Shown: positions 33,720-41,467 of the stretch, piece after piece
Layout of the letters: each line of letters starts with the position of its first letter
How positions within the stretch are numbered: the first letter of the stretch is position 1
From: Arthrobacter tumbae
GTDB taxonomy: Bacteria; Actinomycetota; Actinomycetes; Actinomycetales; Micrococcaceae
Assembly: GCF_016907495.1 (NCBI RefSeq)
Contig: NZ_JAFBCC010000001.1
Coordinates: forward strand, 620,001 to 684,000
DNA: 64,000 nucleotides
Direction of reading: 5' to 3'
The notes under the pieces: generated by a model
What the model was told of the DNA's origin: nothing
The model's input: the letters and a program-made list of their open reading frames with translations, nothing else
Database searches by the model: none
Program-made: the position numbers and the translations under genes

Positions 33720-35096
33720 TTAGCTGCTCAGATACGTCAGCAGGTCATGGCGCGTAAGTATTCCCACGGGCGCCCCGACAAAGGTGACCATCAGGGCGTC
33801 GCTGCCCTGGAGCCGCTCCCGCGCAGTGGTCACCGACTCGAGTGAGCCGATGATCGGCATCTTCTCCCCCATGTGCTCGGAGATCTTGTCGGTGAGCTTG
33901 GCAGTGCCGTGGAAAATCTTCTCCGTGAGGTGCCGCTCATCGACCGAGCCGAGGACTTCTCCCATGACCACCGGCGGTTCCTGCGAGAGGACCGGGATGT
34001 TGGACACGCCGAATTCATTCATGATCATGATGACGTCCCGAACGGTCTCGTTCGGATGCGTGTGCACGAGGTCCGGCAGCGCGCCGTTCTTCGAGCGGAG
34101 CACCTCGCCGACCGACGACTCATCGCCGCTGTCCATGAAACCGTAGGACTTCATCCAGTCGTCATTGAAAATCTTCCCCAGGTAGCCGCGGCCGCTGTCA
34201 GGCAGGAGAACGACGACGACGTCCTCCTTGGGAAGGTCCTTCGCCGCACGGAGCGCAGCCACTACCGCCATACCCGACGATCCACCCACCAGCAGGCCCT
34301 CCTCACGGGCGAGCCTGCGGGTCATGGCAAAACTCTCGGCGTCGTTCACGGGGATGATCTGGTCAGGAACCGCCGGGTCATAGGCGTCCGGCCACATGTC
34401 CTCGCCGACGCCCTCGACGAAGTACGGACGCCCGGTGCCGCCGGAGTAGACCGAACCCTCAGGGTCTGCGCCGATGACACGTACGGCGCCCGACCCGCGG
34501 TCCTTCGAGACGTCCTTGAGGTAGCGGCCGGTGCCGCTGATGGTGCCGCCCGTGCCCACACCTGTGACGAAGTGCGTGATCCGGCCCTCAGTGTCCCGCC
34601 AGATCTCTGGGCCGGTGCTCTCATAGTGGCTGAGCGGGCCGTTGGGATTGGAGAACTGATCGGGCTTGAACGCGCCCGGAATCTCGCGGGTGAGTCGGTC
34701 CGAGACGCCGTAGTACGACTGCGGGCTGTCCGGCGCAACGGCCGTCGGGGTGACAACCACCTCGGCGCCGTAGGCTGCGAGGACGTTGCGCTTGTCCACC
34801 CCCACCTTGTCCGGGACCACGAAGATGCACTTGTACCCGCGCTGCTGGGCAACAAGCGCAAGCCCGACGCCCGTATTACCCGACGTGGGCTCGATGATAG
34901 TGCCACCGGGCTTCAGCTTGCCCTCTTTCTCTGCCGCGTCGATGATCTTGACGGCGATGCGGTCCTTCACCGACCCGCCGGGATTCATGTACTCCACCTT
35001 CACCAGGACGGTGGCGGCGATGCCATCAGTCACGTTGTTGAGCTTGATGAGGGGGGTGTTACCGATGAGATCCAGGACGGAGTTGGCGAACTTCAT
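33720..35096 (-). CDS. cbs: Cystathionine beta-synthase with C-terminal CBS domains
   Basis: The 458-residue protein has a type II PLP fold (about 1-310) with Lys44 in NPGGSVKDRIAVK, the phosphate-binding PTSGNTGVGLALVA and GTGGTISGTGRYLK. A pair of CBS domains (about 335-458) follows, which in homologues sense effectors. It condenses serine with homocysteine to cystathionine. No heme-binding N-terminal extension is present, as is usual in bacteria. ATG 35096 lies seven bases after TAACTT and has no ribosome binding site, so the transcript is probably leaderless. It forms a transsulfuration pair with the metB-like gene. Confidence 0.93.
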   Translation of the reverse strand: MKFANSVLDLIGNTPLIKLNNVTDGIAATVLVKVEYMNPGGSVKDRIAVKIIDAAEKEGKLKPGGTIIEPTSGNTGVGLALVAQQRGYKCIFVVPDKVGVDKRNVLAAYGAEVVVTPTAVAPDSPQSYYGVSDRLTREIPGAFKPDQFSNPNGPLSHYESTGPEIWRDTEGRITHFVTGVGTGGTISGTGRYLKDVSKDRGSGAVRVIGADPEGSVYSGGTGRPYFVEGVGEDMWPDAYDPAVPDQIIPVNDAESFAMTRRLAREEGLLVGGSSGMAVVAALRAAKDLPKEDVVVVLLPDSGRGYLGKIFNDDWMKSYGFMDSGDESSVGEVLRSKNGALPDLVHTHPNETVRDVIMIMNEFGVSNIPVLSQEPPVVMGEVLGSVDERHLTEKIFHGTAKLTDKISEHMGEKMPIIGSLESVTTARERLQGSDALMVTFVGAPVGILTRHDLLTYLSS

Positions 35097-35103
35097 GGTT
35101 AAC

Positions 35104-35109
35104 AAGTTA
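35104..35109 (-). promoter_or_regulatory. -10 element of a leaderless cbs promoter
   Basis: TAACTT on the minus strand is followed by seven bases and the ATG at 35096. Confidence 0.4.
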
Positions 35110-35171
35110 CCGCGAGGCTGTGACAGTCCTGAACGATGGAAGTGTCACGGCTACGTGCGAGCATTAACAGC

Positions 35172-36134
35172 ATGACCATCACCGCTTCCGCCCCGGCCGC
35201 CCTGTCGGCGGAGTGGGAGCTCCATGAGCCGTACGCACTACTGCCTTCCGTGGGACCGCTGCAGTGCGGTCCTTCCGATCCCACTGTCGTGTTCCGTGAA
35301 GGCGCGGTGTGGATGGCTTTCCGGAACGACGACGGCGCGGCCACCCTTCGCTTGTCCCAGCGCGGTGGGCTGCGGTCATCTTCCGTGCACGCGACGGCGT
35401 GGGGACCGGGTGCTTCCCTTGCCCTTGCCTCAGTTCCGCGGCTGGCGGGTTTGGCCGATGACTGGAGCCGGTTCGACTCCCCCACATTTGCCGCTGAGCT
35501 GCCGGAGTTGGCCCGGAAGGGCCGCTATCTTCACCCTGGCCTTCGGCTACCTGCGACCGGAAGGATGCTTGACGCCGTCGTGCGCGTGATTCTGGAACAG
35601 AAGGTGACGGGGCTTGAGGCGAAGCGTGCATGGCGGTACCTGGTGACCCGCTTCGGCGATCCGGCGCCCGTTGCGCCCGGAGCTCCGCGGGAGCTTCGGT
35701 TGCCTCCTACTGCTGCGCAGTGGCGGCGGGTTCCGTCGTGGGAGTGGCACCGGGCAGGGGTTGATTCGAAGCGGTCGGCGGCAGCGCTGCGGGCTGCCGG
35801 GGTCGCGTCCGGCCTGGAGCGGCTGGCGGGACTTGATGCTGCGGGCGTGCACGCCGGACTGTGTTCCCTTCCGGGAATCGGCGTCTGGACTGCTGCCGAG
35901 GTGCTTCAGCGCACGCACGGGTGTCCCGATTCGATTTCGGTGGGCGACTTCCACCTCGCGGCGTTCGTTGGGGCGGCGCTGACTGGCGAGCGCACCGACG
36001 ACGCCGGGATGCTCGAATTGCTCAGACCTTGGGCCGGCCAGCGTCAACGGGTGGTGCGGATGCTCTATGCCAGCGGATTCCGGAAGCAGGCGTACGGGCC
36101 GCGGCTCTCACCGGAGGACCACCGGCGGCGGTAG
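35172..36134 (+). CDS. DNA-3-methyladenine glycosylase, AlkA-like HhH-GPD
   Basis: The 320-residue base-excision enzyme has a helix-hairpin-helix LPGIGVWTAAEVLQRTHG followed by the catalytic aspartate in SISVGDFHL, the HhH-GPD arrangement of AlkA. The N-terminal 110 residues form a variable domain. The LRLPATGRMLDAVVRVILEQKVTGLEA stretch (here given in part as DAVVRVILEQKVTGLEA) is the conserved entry to the glycosylase domain. It would remove alkylated purines from DNA. ATG 35172 is preferred over an in-frame ATG 12 codons earlier because it fits the family start better; neither has a good ribosome binding site. It is divergent from cbs. Confidence 0.88.
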   Translation: MTITASAPAALSAEWELHEPYALLPSVGPLQCGPSDPTVVFREGAVWMAFRNDDGAATLRLSQRGGLRSSSVHATAWGPGASLALASVPRLAGLADDWSRFDSPTFAAELPELARKGRYLHPGLRLPATGRMLDAVVRVILEQKVTGLEAKRAWRYLVTRFGDPAPVAPGAPRELRLPPTAAQWRRVPSWEWHRAGVDSKRSAAALRAAGVASGLERLAGLDAAGVHAGLCSLPGIGVWTAAEVLQRTHGCPDSISVGDFHLAAFVGAALTGERTDDAGMLELLRPWAGQRQRVVRMLYASGFRKQAYGPRLSPEDHRRR

Positions 36135-36332
36135 GTTCTGTGGTTAGGGGCAGAATCCTGCAGCTTCTCAACTGCTGTGCTCTTCCCAGCCGCTGGTTCT
36201 CGGCAGGTGGCGTTGCCGACGTGGTCGTTCTGGGTCAGAAGATGCAGGATCGTGTGCACGTGCTGGGTTAAACGCACGAAAGCTCCGGCTCCCGCTGTTG
36301 ACGGGTGCCGAAGCCTTCGCGATGAAGTCTTG

Positions 36333-36758
36333 TTATGCCTGGCGCTGCGCGCTTTCAGGCTGAGCACCGTCAGCCTGCGCACCGTCAACCTGGGCCTTGG
36401 CCTGCTGCTCGGCGACCTGCGCGTGGACTTCATTCATGTCCAGTGCCTTGACTGCGTCGACCAACTCGGTGAACTGGTTGTTGTTCAGCGCACCCGGCTG
36501 CGAGAAGACCAGGACCTTCTCGCGGAACGCCATCAGCGTGGGGATGGAGGTGATGCCTGCTGCCGCGGCGAGCGACTGCTCGGCTTCAGTGTCCACCTTC
36601 GCGAAGGTGACGTCGCTGTGCTGCTGGGACACGGCGTCGTACACGGGAGCAAACTGCTTGCACGGGCCACACCATTCGGCCCAGAAATCGACGAAGACAA
36701 TGTCGTTCGTTTCGATGGTCTCGGGGAAGGTTGCCTCGGTGATGTCAATAGTTGCCAT
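36333..36758 (-). CDS. trxA: Thioredoxin with repeat-containing C-terminal tail
   Basis: A thioredoxin domain (about 1-108) carries the active site W-Cys30-Gly-Pro-Cys33 in VDFWAEWCGPCKQF and the cis-proline loop SIPTLMAF. It reduces protein disulfides in the cytoplasm. The protein extends to 141 residues with a hydrophilic tail rich in Ala, Gln and Glu containing short repeats (AQVDGAQADGAQ), which is unusual for thioredoxin and of unknown use. It is convergent with the alkA-like gene across a 198-bp gap in which I see nothing of note, and divergent from the 135-residue orphan gene. Confidence 0.92.
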   Translation of the reverse strand: MATIDITEATFPETIETNDIVFVDFWAEWCGPCKQFAPVYDAVSQQHSDVTFAKVDTEAEQSLAAAAGITSIPTLMAFREKVLVFSQPGALNNNQFTELVDAVKALDMNEVHAQVAEQQAKAQVDGAQADGAQPESAQRQA

Positions 36759-36937
36759 ATCTTCACGCTAACGAGAATCGGCGGAGATGTCTCGTCCTGT
36801 TCGCTCTGCGCGAGGCCGCTTGGTACAACGTGGCTTGGATCGAAGGCGGTTATCCACAATCTGTCGTAGGAGCCCCATTCGAAATGGAGCTTCCAATAGC
36901 GTCAGTTTCGCCGACGAAACGCTACGGAAGGACGAAG

Positions 36938-37345
36938 ATGGCCCGCCATACGGCATTGATCCTCACCCACCAACTGGATGCTGAAGATTCACTCGAACGC
37001 AGCATCGCTCTGCTCGACGAACTGTTCTCGCAACTCCCTTTCATTCCTGATCCAGGACGCACGGAACTATATGCAATTGCGCCTGCAACCACGTTGAAAG
37101 AAAAGCTCGTCCTGCCTCGGGGGCCGCACGGCGCGGAGCCACCGGCAACCCCGAGCGGCAATGTTCACCACCTTTTCGACGGTGAACGCTGGCATACGCC
37201 TGATCAGTGCCCTCCTGCACCGGCGGACAACAACGACGCTACAGGCTGGCAGTGGCTCTACTTCAACACTCTGCACAACACAGACGCGAGCACAATCTGC
37301 TATCTCTGGGACATTCACCCGCTTGGCGCTGAAAGCGCTCCTTGA
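36938..37345 (+). CDS. Hypothetical protein (135 aa) adjacent to the integration site
   Basis: The frame is open further upstream, but ATG 36938 is chosen because GGAAGGACGAAG gives a good ribosome binding site. The protein is soluble, with no motif I recognise (begins MARHTALILTHQLDAEDS). Base composition is lower in GC than the flanking core genes, suggesting acquisition. It lies just outside attL of the integrative element. In the ancestral chromosome it would have been the first gene downstream of tRNA-Tyr. It may be the remnant of an older insertion at the same tRNA. Confidence 0.55.
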   Translation: MARHTALILTHQLDAEDSLERSIALLDELFSQLPFIPDPGRTELYAIAPATTLKEKLVLPRGPHGAEPPATPSGNVHHLFDGERWHTPDQCPPAPADNNDATGWQWLYFNTLHNTDASTICYLWDIHPLGAESAP

Positions 37346-37361
37346 TCAAGTGCGGCCAAAG

Positions 37362-37408
37362 CGAAAGGCCCGCACTCCCCTGGATTTCCGGGTAGTACGG
37401 GCCTTTCG
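37362..37408. terminator. Inverted-repeat terminator outside attL, probably the original tRNA-Tyr terminator
   Basis: An 11-bp perfect stem (CGAAAGGCCCG at 37362-37372, CGGGCCTTTCG at 37398-37408) lies six bases from the attL repeat. In the minus direction it would have followed tRNA-Tyr before integration. It could also terminate the 135-residue gene in the plus direction. Confidence 0.6.
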
Positions 37409-37413
37409 TGGCG

Positions 37414-37466
37414 AGTGGCAGATGAGGGATTCGAACCCCCGTAGGCTGTGCCAGCTGATTTACAGT
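37414..37466. repeat. attL: 53-bp direct repeat containing the tRNA-Tyr 3' half
   Basis: Identical base for base to 44748-44800. It includes the T-arm, variable arm and 3' anticodon stem of tRNA-Tyr but not the 5' half, so no functional tRNA is encoded here. Confidence 0.93.
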
Positions 37467-37505
37467 TGCCGCTTCCGAGTTATCAGCTGTAGCCGGGAAT
37501 AGCCT

Positions 37506-37550
37506 GGAGCGCTGAGTTTCTGCGGATTTTCCGTAAGGGCTCAGCGCTCC
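37506..37550. other. Inverted repeat GGAGCGCTGAG / CTCAGCGCTCC inside attL end
   Basis: Perfect 11-bp arms at 37506-37516 and 37540-37550 lie between the attL core and the candidate integrase arm sites. It could be a terminator protecting the cargo gene from outside transcription, or a binding site used in recombination. Confidence 0.5.
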
Positions 37551-37583
37551 TGTTATCCCCTGTAGTCCCGTTTGAGCACCTTT

Positions 37584-37605
37584 TCCCCCACAAATCCCCC
37601 ACAAA
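37584..37605 (+). repeat. Candidate integrase arm sites, left pair
   Basis: TCCCCCACAAA occurs twice in direct tandem (37584-37594, 37595-37605), about 120 bp inside attL. The same motif occurs as a pair near attR. Such paired repeats are typical of integrase arm-type binding sites. Confidence 0.55.
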
Positions 37606-37731
37606 ATCCTGCACGTCCTGATAGCCCTTTGGCGGTGCGTACAAGCCCTCTCGCAGGCGGGTCACGTCTTCGCTGCGCCGAGCGGGCCAGCCACAAAACG
37701 GGAACGGGCTTTCACTGTCGCGCGGGTAGGA

Positions 37732-37737
37732 AATACT
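37732..37737 (+). promoter_or_regulatory. -10 element of a leaderless promoter for the cargo gene
   Basis: AATACT is followed by six bases and the ATG at 37744. The region is clearly more AT-rich than the host chromosome. Confidence 0.45.
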
Positions 37738-37743
37738 GTCCCA

Positions 37744-39195
37744 ATGGGGAAAGCCGAAGAGCGAGTGATTCGCTCCTATCTACGCCGTATCGAAACTCTT
37801 GCCAAGGGAAGCTCCAAGCGCGGTTTCTTAGCCGAGGGGCTGCAGTCCTTCATTGATCATCAATCGCAAGTCGCCGAGCTACAGCGGGACATCCAGCGAG
37901 AAATAGCTGCAGTGAAACCCAAAGCAAGGCGGGACAGAGCGCTAATTGCTCACTTGCGGGAGCTGCGAGTCGTGCGCTGGCACTCCCGGAGAGTCGGAGA
38001 CGGTCTGGCTTGGCGGGTGTTACTTCACGACAAGCAAGCCATCTATGCACTGGGCAAAAACGCGCGCGTCCCTTTGGCCCCAAAAGAGGACGATGGAAGC
38101 CGTGGGGTAGGAATCTCAGCCGCGAATTTCTTGAATGAGGGCTGGGGACTGCCCATCATCCATGACATAACGGACTGTCTCCGCATAGGAGATCTGACCC
38201 TACTCTCGTTTGGCGACGACTCCAGTGAACGGTTCTTTCGCACGTTGGAAATAAAAACGACGCGCATCTCGCAAACCGAAGGGGACGACGGTTCAGTGTC
38301 TCTTGACCTGCGAGTTTCCGCGATTGGAACGGAGTCCTTTCCGGAGGTCTCGGCCCGCCCTATTCCCGAGTTGAAAGCGTCTCCTATCCCCCAGGACACT
38401 AACGCTTCTACCCAGAAACGCAGGGAAGACCGCCGTATCCCCAAGCAGTTCGAGCGAATGGTCGAAGCAGTCGCCTACCGCACTGCGGAAGCCGACAAAG
38501 TGAATAAGATCGGCGACACTTTGCACTTGGCTCTTGAGGCCGATTACGAGGAAAAACCACACTGGGCCGAGCTGAGACGAACCATTCGCGAAGCACGGCG
38601 AGAGGGCTTCTCGTACTTCTCGATCGATGAGTTCGTCGGGTACGGCATCTGGTATAACGCTCAAGGATTGGAGCCGGGGGACGTCAAGAAGTACGACCTC
38701 AACACGCGTATCCAACAGAGCATCGTCAAGGAGGCGCTAGGAGAACGTAACCGCCTCACAATCCAGCAGATCCCTATAGCCGAGGACAATGAGTTCGCCC
38801 GATTCGTGCTTCCGTTCACTGCATACGACATCCCTCATAGAGCTATCTCCGACATGCTGCACGGCCGATTGTTGATCGCGGCTTTCGTGAATACGGGAGT
38901 GATCGAGCAGGCGCTTGAGGGAGCGGGGTTCACCGTCTTGAGACGCCCGGGGAAGGACGACCCGCGATCATTCACACTACGCGGTGAGCTTCACTGGCCA
39001 ACGGGCGAAGCAATCTGGACGGAGATCCCCGCACCTTGGGTAGAGATCTGGTCGGCCGTTCATGAGTTCCTGGCGCTGGAAAGCATCATCTCGAAGTCTT
39101 CTACCATCCTTGCCCTGCCGACCAAGATCCCCTTCGAAGATTTCTCACCTGAGAAGCTCGAAGCTTCCATGGCAGGCGAAGAGGTCAGTTCCTAG
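37744..39195 (+). CDS. Cargo protein of unknown function with PD-(D/E)XK-like motif
   Basis: This 483-residue soluble protein is the only rightward gene at the attL end and is distinctly lower in GC than both the host and the rest of the element. Residues 141-171 (from DITDCLRIGDLTLLSFG to RTLEIK) place Asp150 about 19 residues before Glu169-Ile-Lys171, with strand-like residues around both. This is the spacing of PD-(D/E)XK nucleases. A charged, helical N-terminus (about 1-80) and a mixed C-terminal domain without known motif complete it. Position, composition and motif suggest an anti-phage or nuclease cargo gene. This is inference; no family was recognised. It has its own leaderless-type promoter and a hairpin at its stop codon. 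Confidence 0.6.
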   Translation: MGKAEERVIRSYLRRIETLAKGSSKRGFLAEGLQSFIDHQSQVAELQRDIQREIAAVKPKARRDRALIAHLRELRVVRWHSRRVGDGLAWRVLLHDKQAIYALGKNARVPLAPKEDDGSRGVGISAANFLNEGWGLPIIHDITDCLRIGDLTLLSFGDDSSERFFRTLEIKTTRISQTEGDDGSVSLDLRVSAIGTESFPEVSARPIPELKASPIPQDTNASTQKRREDRRIPKQFERMVEAVAYRTAEADKVNKIGDTLHLALEADYEEKPHWAELRRTIREARREGFSYFSIDEFVGYGIWYNAQGLEPGDVKKYDLNTRIQQSIVKEALGERNRLTIQQIPIAEDNEFARFVLPFTAYDIPHRAISDMLHGRLLIAAFVNTGVIEQALEGAGFTVLRRPGKDDPRSFTLRGELHWPTGEAIWTEIPAPWVEIWSAVHEFLALESIISKSSTILALPTKIPFEDFSPEKLEASMAGEEVSS

Positions 39196-39209
39196 AACTG
39201 ACCTCTTCG
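39177..39209. terminator. Perfect 15-bp hairpin spanning the stop codon of the cargo gene
   Basis: CGAAGAGGTCAGTTC (39177-39191) pairs fully with 39195-39209, leaving a three-base loop that contains part of the TAG stop. It lies between convergent genes and could terminate both transcripts. There is no long T-tract on either side. Confidence 0.55.
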
Positions 39210-39306
39210 AGTCATCGCTTTCCTTCCGGCCATCGTCCGCAGGCTGCCTTACGCGTTCCTCACAGACGTACCGGCTCTCCCAGTGCCCGGGCAGGATCCC
39301 AACGGC

Positions 39307-39672
39307 TCACAGGTGCCTTTCCCGCTGCAGCTGCTCGAACAGCGCCAGCGCGTCCGGGTGCTTGTGCTCCTGCCATCCGTAGACCCGGAACCGCTCCCGG
39401 GTGGGTGACATCAGCGCGCGGACCTCGACCTGTACGGACTCCACGATCTCGCGGCCCTGCAGCACGTCCAACGCGAGGCTTGCAACTCTCATCAGGGTGA
39501 AAGCGGCTTTAGCCTGTACCGCGTCCCCACGGATCGAGTCCCAGGACTCCAACGCGGCCACGGTCAGCCTGCCAAGCTCTCCCAACTCGGCCATGCTCGG
39601 CCCGGAACTGTCACCGTGCAGGATCTCGTTCCGGGCTTCCAGCACCCGCAACCTCCGCTCGACGTCGCTCAT
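39307..39672 (-). CDS. Hypothetical protein (121 aa), last gene of the element's leftward operon
   Basis: This soluble, mostly helical protein (starts MSDVERRLRVLEARNE) has no recognised domain. Its ATG overlaps the stop of the TerS-like gene (ATGA), so the two are translated together. It ends about 100 bp from the convergent cargo gene. It may work with the TerS-like protein, since small packaging genes of phages often come in pairs, but nothing in the sequence proves this. Confidence 0.6.
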   Translation of the reverse strand: MSDVERRLRVLEARNEILHGDSSGPSMAELGELGRLTVAALESWDSIRGDAVQAKAAFTLMRVASLALDVLQGREIVESVQVEVRALMSPTRERFRVYGWQEHKHPDALALFEQLQRERHL

Positions 39673-40055
39673 GGTTCGGCCCTCCGCTCAAGGTCGGCCA
39701 GCCGTGCCTCAATGTCGTCATCCCGGATCTTCAACCCGACTTCCAACAGTCTCGACGCGGCCCGGACCTGAGTTGCAGGGCTCTCCGCTGACAGACCCGC
39801 TCGGAGCACCCGCACGGCCTCTTTCTGCGCCATCCGCAGATCATCCAGCGCTTCACCGTTCAACTCGCGTGACTGCTGCCGGTAAGCCTCCCTGAACGGC
39901 TCGGAAGCGAACCATCGGCGCACGGTCGATTCAGCTACCCCTACACGCTCGGCGGCTTCCTTTGTGCTGCCGACGACGGCGAGCGCGGCCAGTGCGGCCT
40001 CCTGTTTTCGCGATAACCGCGCATTTCTGTCGTTTCCGCTCACGTTTGCCGCCAT
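39669..40055 (-). CDS. HTH protein resembling a phage terminase small subunit
   Basis: The 128-residue protein has an N-terminal helix-turn-helix: LSRKQEAALAALAVVGSTKEAAERVGVAESTVRRWF (in part, STKEAAERVGVAESTVRRWF). This is followed by SEPFREAYRQQSRELN and a helical C-terminus. The layout is that of small terminase subunits of the phBC6A51 type, which recognise phage DNA for packaging. No large terminase gene is present. Phage-inducible islands use a lone TerS to redirect a helper phage's packaging, and that would fit here. A simple DNA-binding regulator is the alternative. Confidence 0.55.
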   Translation of the reverse strand: MAANVSGNDRNARLSRKQEAALAALAVVGSTKEAAERVGVAESTVRRWFASEPFREAYRQQSRELNGEALDDLRMAQKEAVRVLRAGLSAESPATQVRAASRLLEVGLKIRDDDIEARLADLERRAEP

Positions 40056-40723
40056 GTCCCGCCCTGACTTTTGTCCTGACTCCTGCGGAACGCTTCCCGT
40101 TCGCCCCGGTCGGCGGCTTCCTTATCCCGCGCGCTGGTCGGCGGGAGCGGCGCGGGTGCCAGCGGATCCGTTCCGGCTGCGAGTGCCTGCAAGTCCGGGA
40201 CGCCGATACTTGACCGCATCCGGGACGCCTCCCCGTTCAGGAGACGAACACCCTTGACCCGTTCATCTGCCAGCCGTGCATCGGAGAGCAGACGGCGCCA
40301 GTCCCCTACCTCCACCGCGAGAGCTTCCAACGGTTTCAGCGCTTCCTCTGTCCTCCGCGTGAGGGTTTCCCTGGCTTCCTGCCATCGGCTCTCGATCATG
40401 AGCTTCTGGTGTCCCAGCATCTTCTCGGCGCGATCATGCGCTGCGGTTCGGGCCTCGTGCAGCCGGTGAAGTAGCTGCTGCAGCTGGGCGATGCTCTCCC
40501 GCTCCGGGCGCGGCGGTTCCGGCCGGTACTCGGCGCGAGCCTCCGCACAGTCGACCTGCCAACGGTCGAGCTTGACGTCATGCTCAGCGTCCAACCGGCT
40601 GATCTCCTCCCGGGTTTCCCGGTCAACCTCTGCCAGCCGCTCAAGCTCGGCCGTGACCTCCGCGACGATCTCAGCGCGTAGCTCCTCCGCTGTCGGCGGC
40701 TTCGGCTTCCTCGCGGTGCTCAT
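40040..40723 (-). CDS. Coiled-coil protein of the element (227 aa)
   Basis: The first 170 residues are highly charged, rich in Glu, Arg and Ala and without proline breaks, and look like long coiled coils (EIVAEVTAELERLAEVDRET). The C-terminal 50 residues are Pro/Ala-rich, then basic. No enzyme motif is seen. It overlaps the TerS-like gene by 16 bases and the upstream gene by four, so it is part of the tightly packed leftward operon. Coiled-coil proteins of this type are common in phage early and packaging regions, with no defined role. Confidence 0.6.
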   Translation of the reverse strand: MSTARKPKPPTAEELRAEIVAEVTAELERLAEVDRETREEISRLDAEHDVKLDRWQVDCAEARAEYRPEPPRPERESIAQLQQLLHRLHEARTAAHDRAEKMLGHQKLMIESRWQEARETLTRRTEEALKPLEALAVEVGDWRRLLSDARLADERVKGVRLLNGEASRMRSSIGVPDLQALAAGTDPLAPAPLPPTSARDKEAADRGEREAFRRSQDKSQGGTWRQT

Positions 40724-41016
40724 CGCTCACCGTCCAAGAACCGCTGCCGTTCAAGCTTCCTGTCAGCAGCAGAATCCCGCGTCGATTCCCGCTCCTCCTG
40801 GACTCTCTTCCCGCCCAACGCTTCAAGCCGGTTCACTTCGACCTGACGTTCGGCTACCTCCTCGATCCTCCGCAACCGCTGTTTCTGTGCGGGTGTCCCG
40901 TTCAACTCGACCCGGATCCATGCGGCCCGATCCCGGCGCGGGTCATCGAGCCGTGCCACCGCGTGCAACATGTCCGTCAAGATCTCGTCACACTGCCGTT
41001 CTACCGTGCTGCTCAT
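40720..41016 (-). CDS. Small charged protein of the element (98 aa)
   Basis: This hydrophilic protein is rich in Arg and Glu (RAAWIRVELNGTPAQKQRLRRIEE), probably helical, with no known motif. ATG 41016 is chosen because AAAGGA lies upstream and because it overlaps the stop of the previous gene (ATGA). It also overlaps the start of the coiled-coil gene by four bases. It is part of the leftward operon of the element. Confidence 0.55.
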   Translation of the reverse strand: MSSTVERQCDEILTDMLHAVARLDDPRRDRAAWIRVELNGTPAQKQRLRRIEEVAERQVEVNRLEALGGKRVQEERESTRDSAADRKLERQRFLDGER

Positions 41017-41240
41017 TTCGTCATTCCTTTCTGGTCTACCTTGAGAGCACCGAACTTGCTTTCCGCGCGGCACACAAGCTCCCCCACGGCGCGGATCTGA
41101 TCGATGGAGCCATGGACCTCCACAGAGCGCCTCAACGCGTTCAGCGGCCCGGACTTACGGATGTCCCGGCCACGCTTCGACGCTGCTTGAAGCTCCCCGA
41201 TCCGATCATCCATGGACATATCCCGGCTGTAGTCGCTCAT
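41013..41240 (-). CDS. Small protein of the element (75 aa)
   Basis: The hydrophilic protein starts MSDYSRDMSMDDRIGEL and overlaps both neighbours by four bases. Its middle part (SVEVHGSIDQIRAVGELVCRAESKFG) resembles the end of the next upstream small protein (AVAVEGHPDQVADLNTLIGVAERRFG). The two genes are probably tandem paralogues. Function unknown. Confidence 0.55.
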   Translation of the reverse strand: MSDYSRDMSMDDRIGELQAASKRGRDIRKSGPLNALRRSVEVHGSIDQIRAVGELVCRAESKFGALKVDQKGMTK

Positions 41241-41467
41241 GCTGCGCCTCCCTCGGGGGTAGTACCGAACCGGCGCTCAGCAACGCCGATAAGGGTGTTC
41301 AGGTCGGCCACCTGATCCGGGTGACCCTCAACGGCAACGGCGTCCATGGCGGCTTTCAAGCCCGGATTGACGCGGGGATCCCGCTGATTGAGGAACGCAG
41401 CCCGTACCCGGTCGAGAGTCTGCGCACTCCGGCGATGTTCCTCTAGTGATGTCCAGCTGATTTTCAT
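41237..41467 (-). CDS. Small protein of the element (76 aa), paralogue of its neighbour
   Basis: ATG 41467 is selected because AGGAGG lies seven bases upstream. The protein is soluble and shares the pattern V-x-V-x-G-x-x-D-Q-x-x-x-L/V with the following 75-residue protein, including a closing AERRFG versus AESKFG. It overlaps both neighbouring genes by four bases in the leftward operon. No function can be assigned. Confidence 0.55.
   Translation of the reverse strand: MKISWTSLEEHRRSAQTLDRVRAAFLNQRDPRVNPGLKAAMDAVAVEGHPDQVADLNTLIGVAERRFGTTPEGGAA

Noticed and set aside
37414..37466. A second tRNA-Tyr gene at attL
   Set aside because: Only the 3' half is present; the sequence beyond the anticodon loop does not form the D-arm or acceptor strand.
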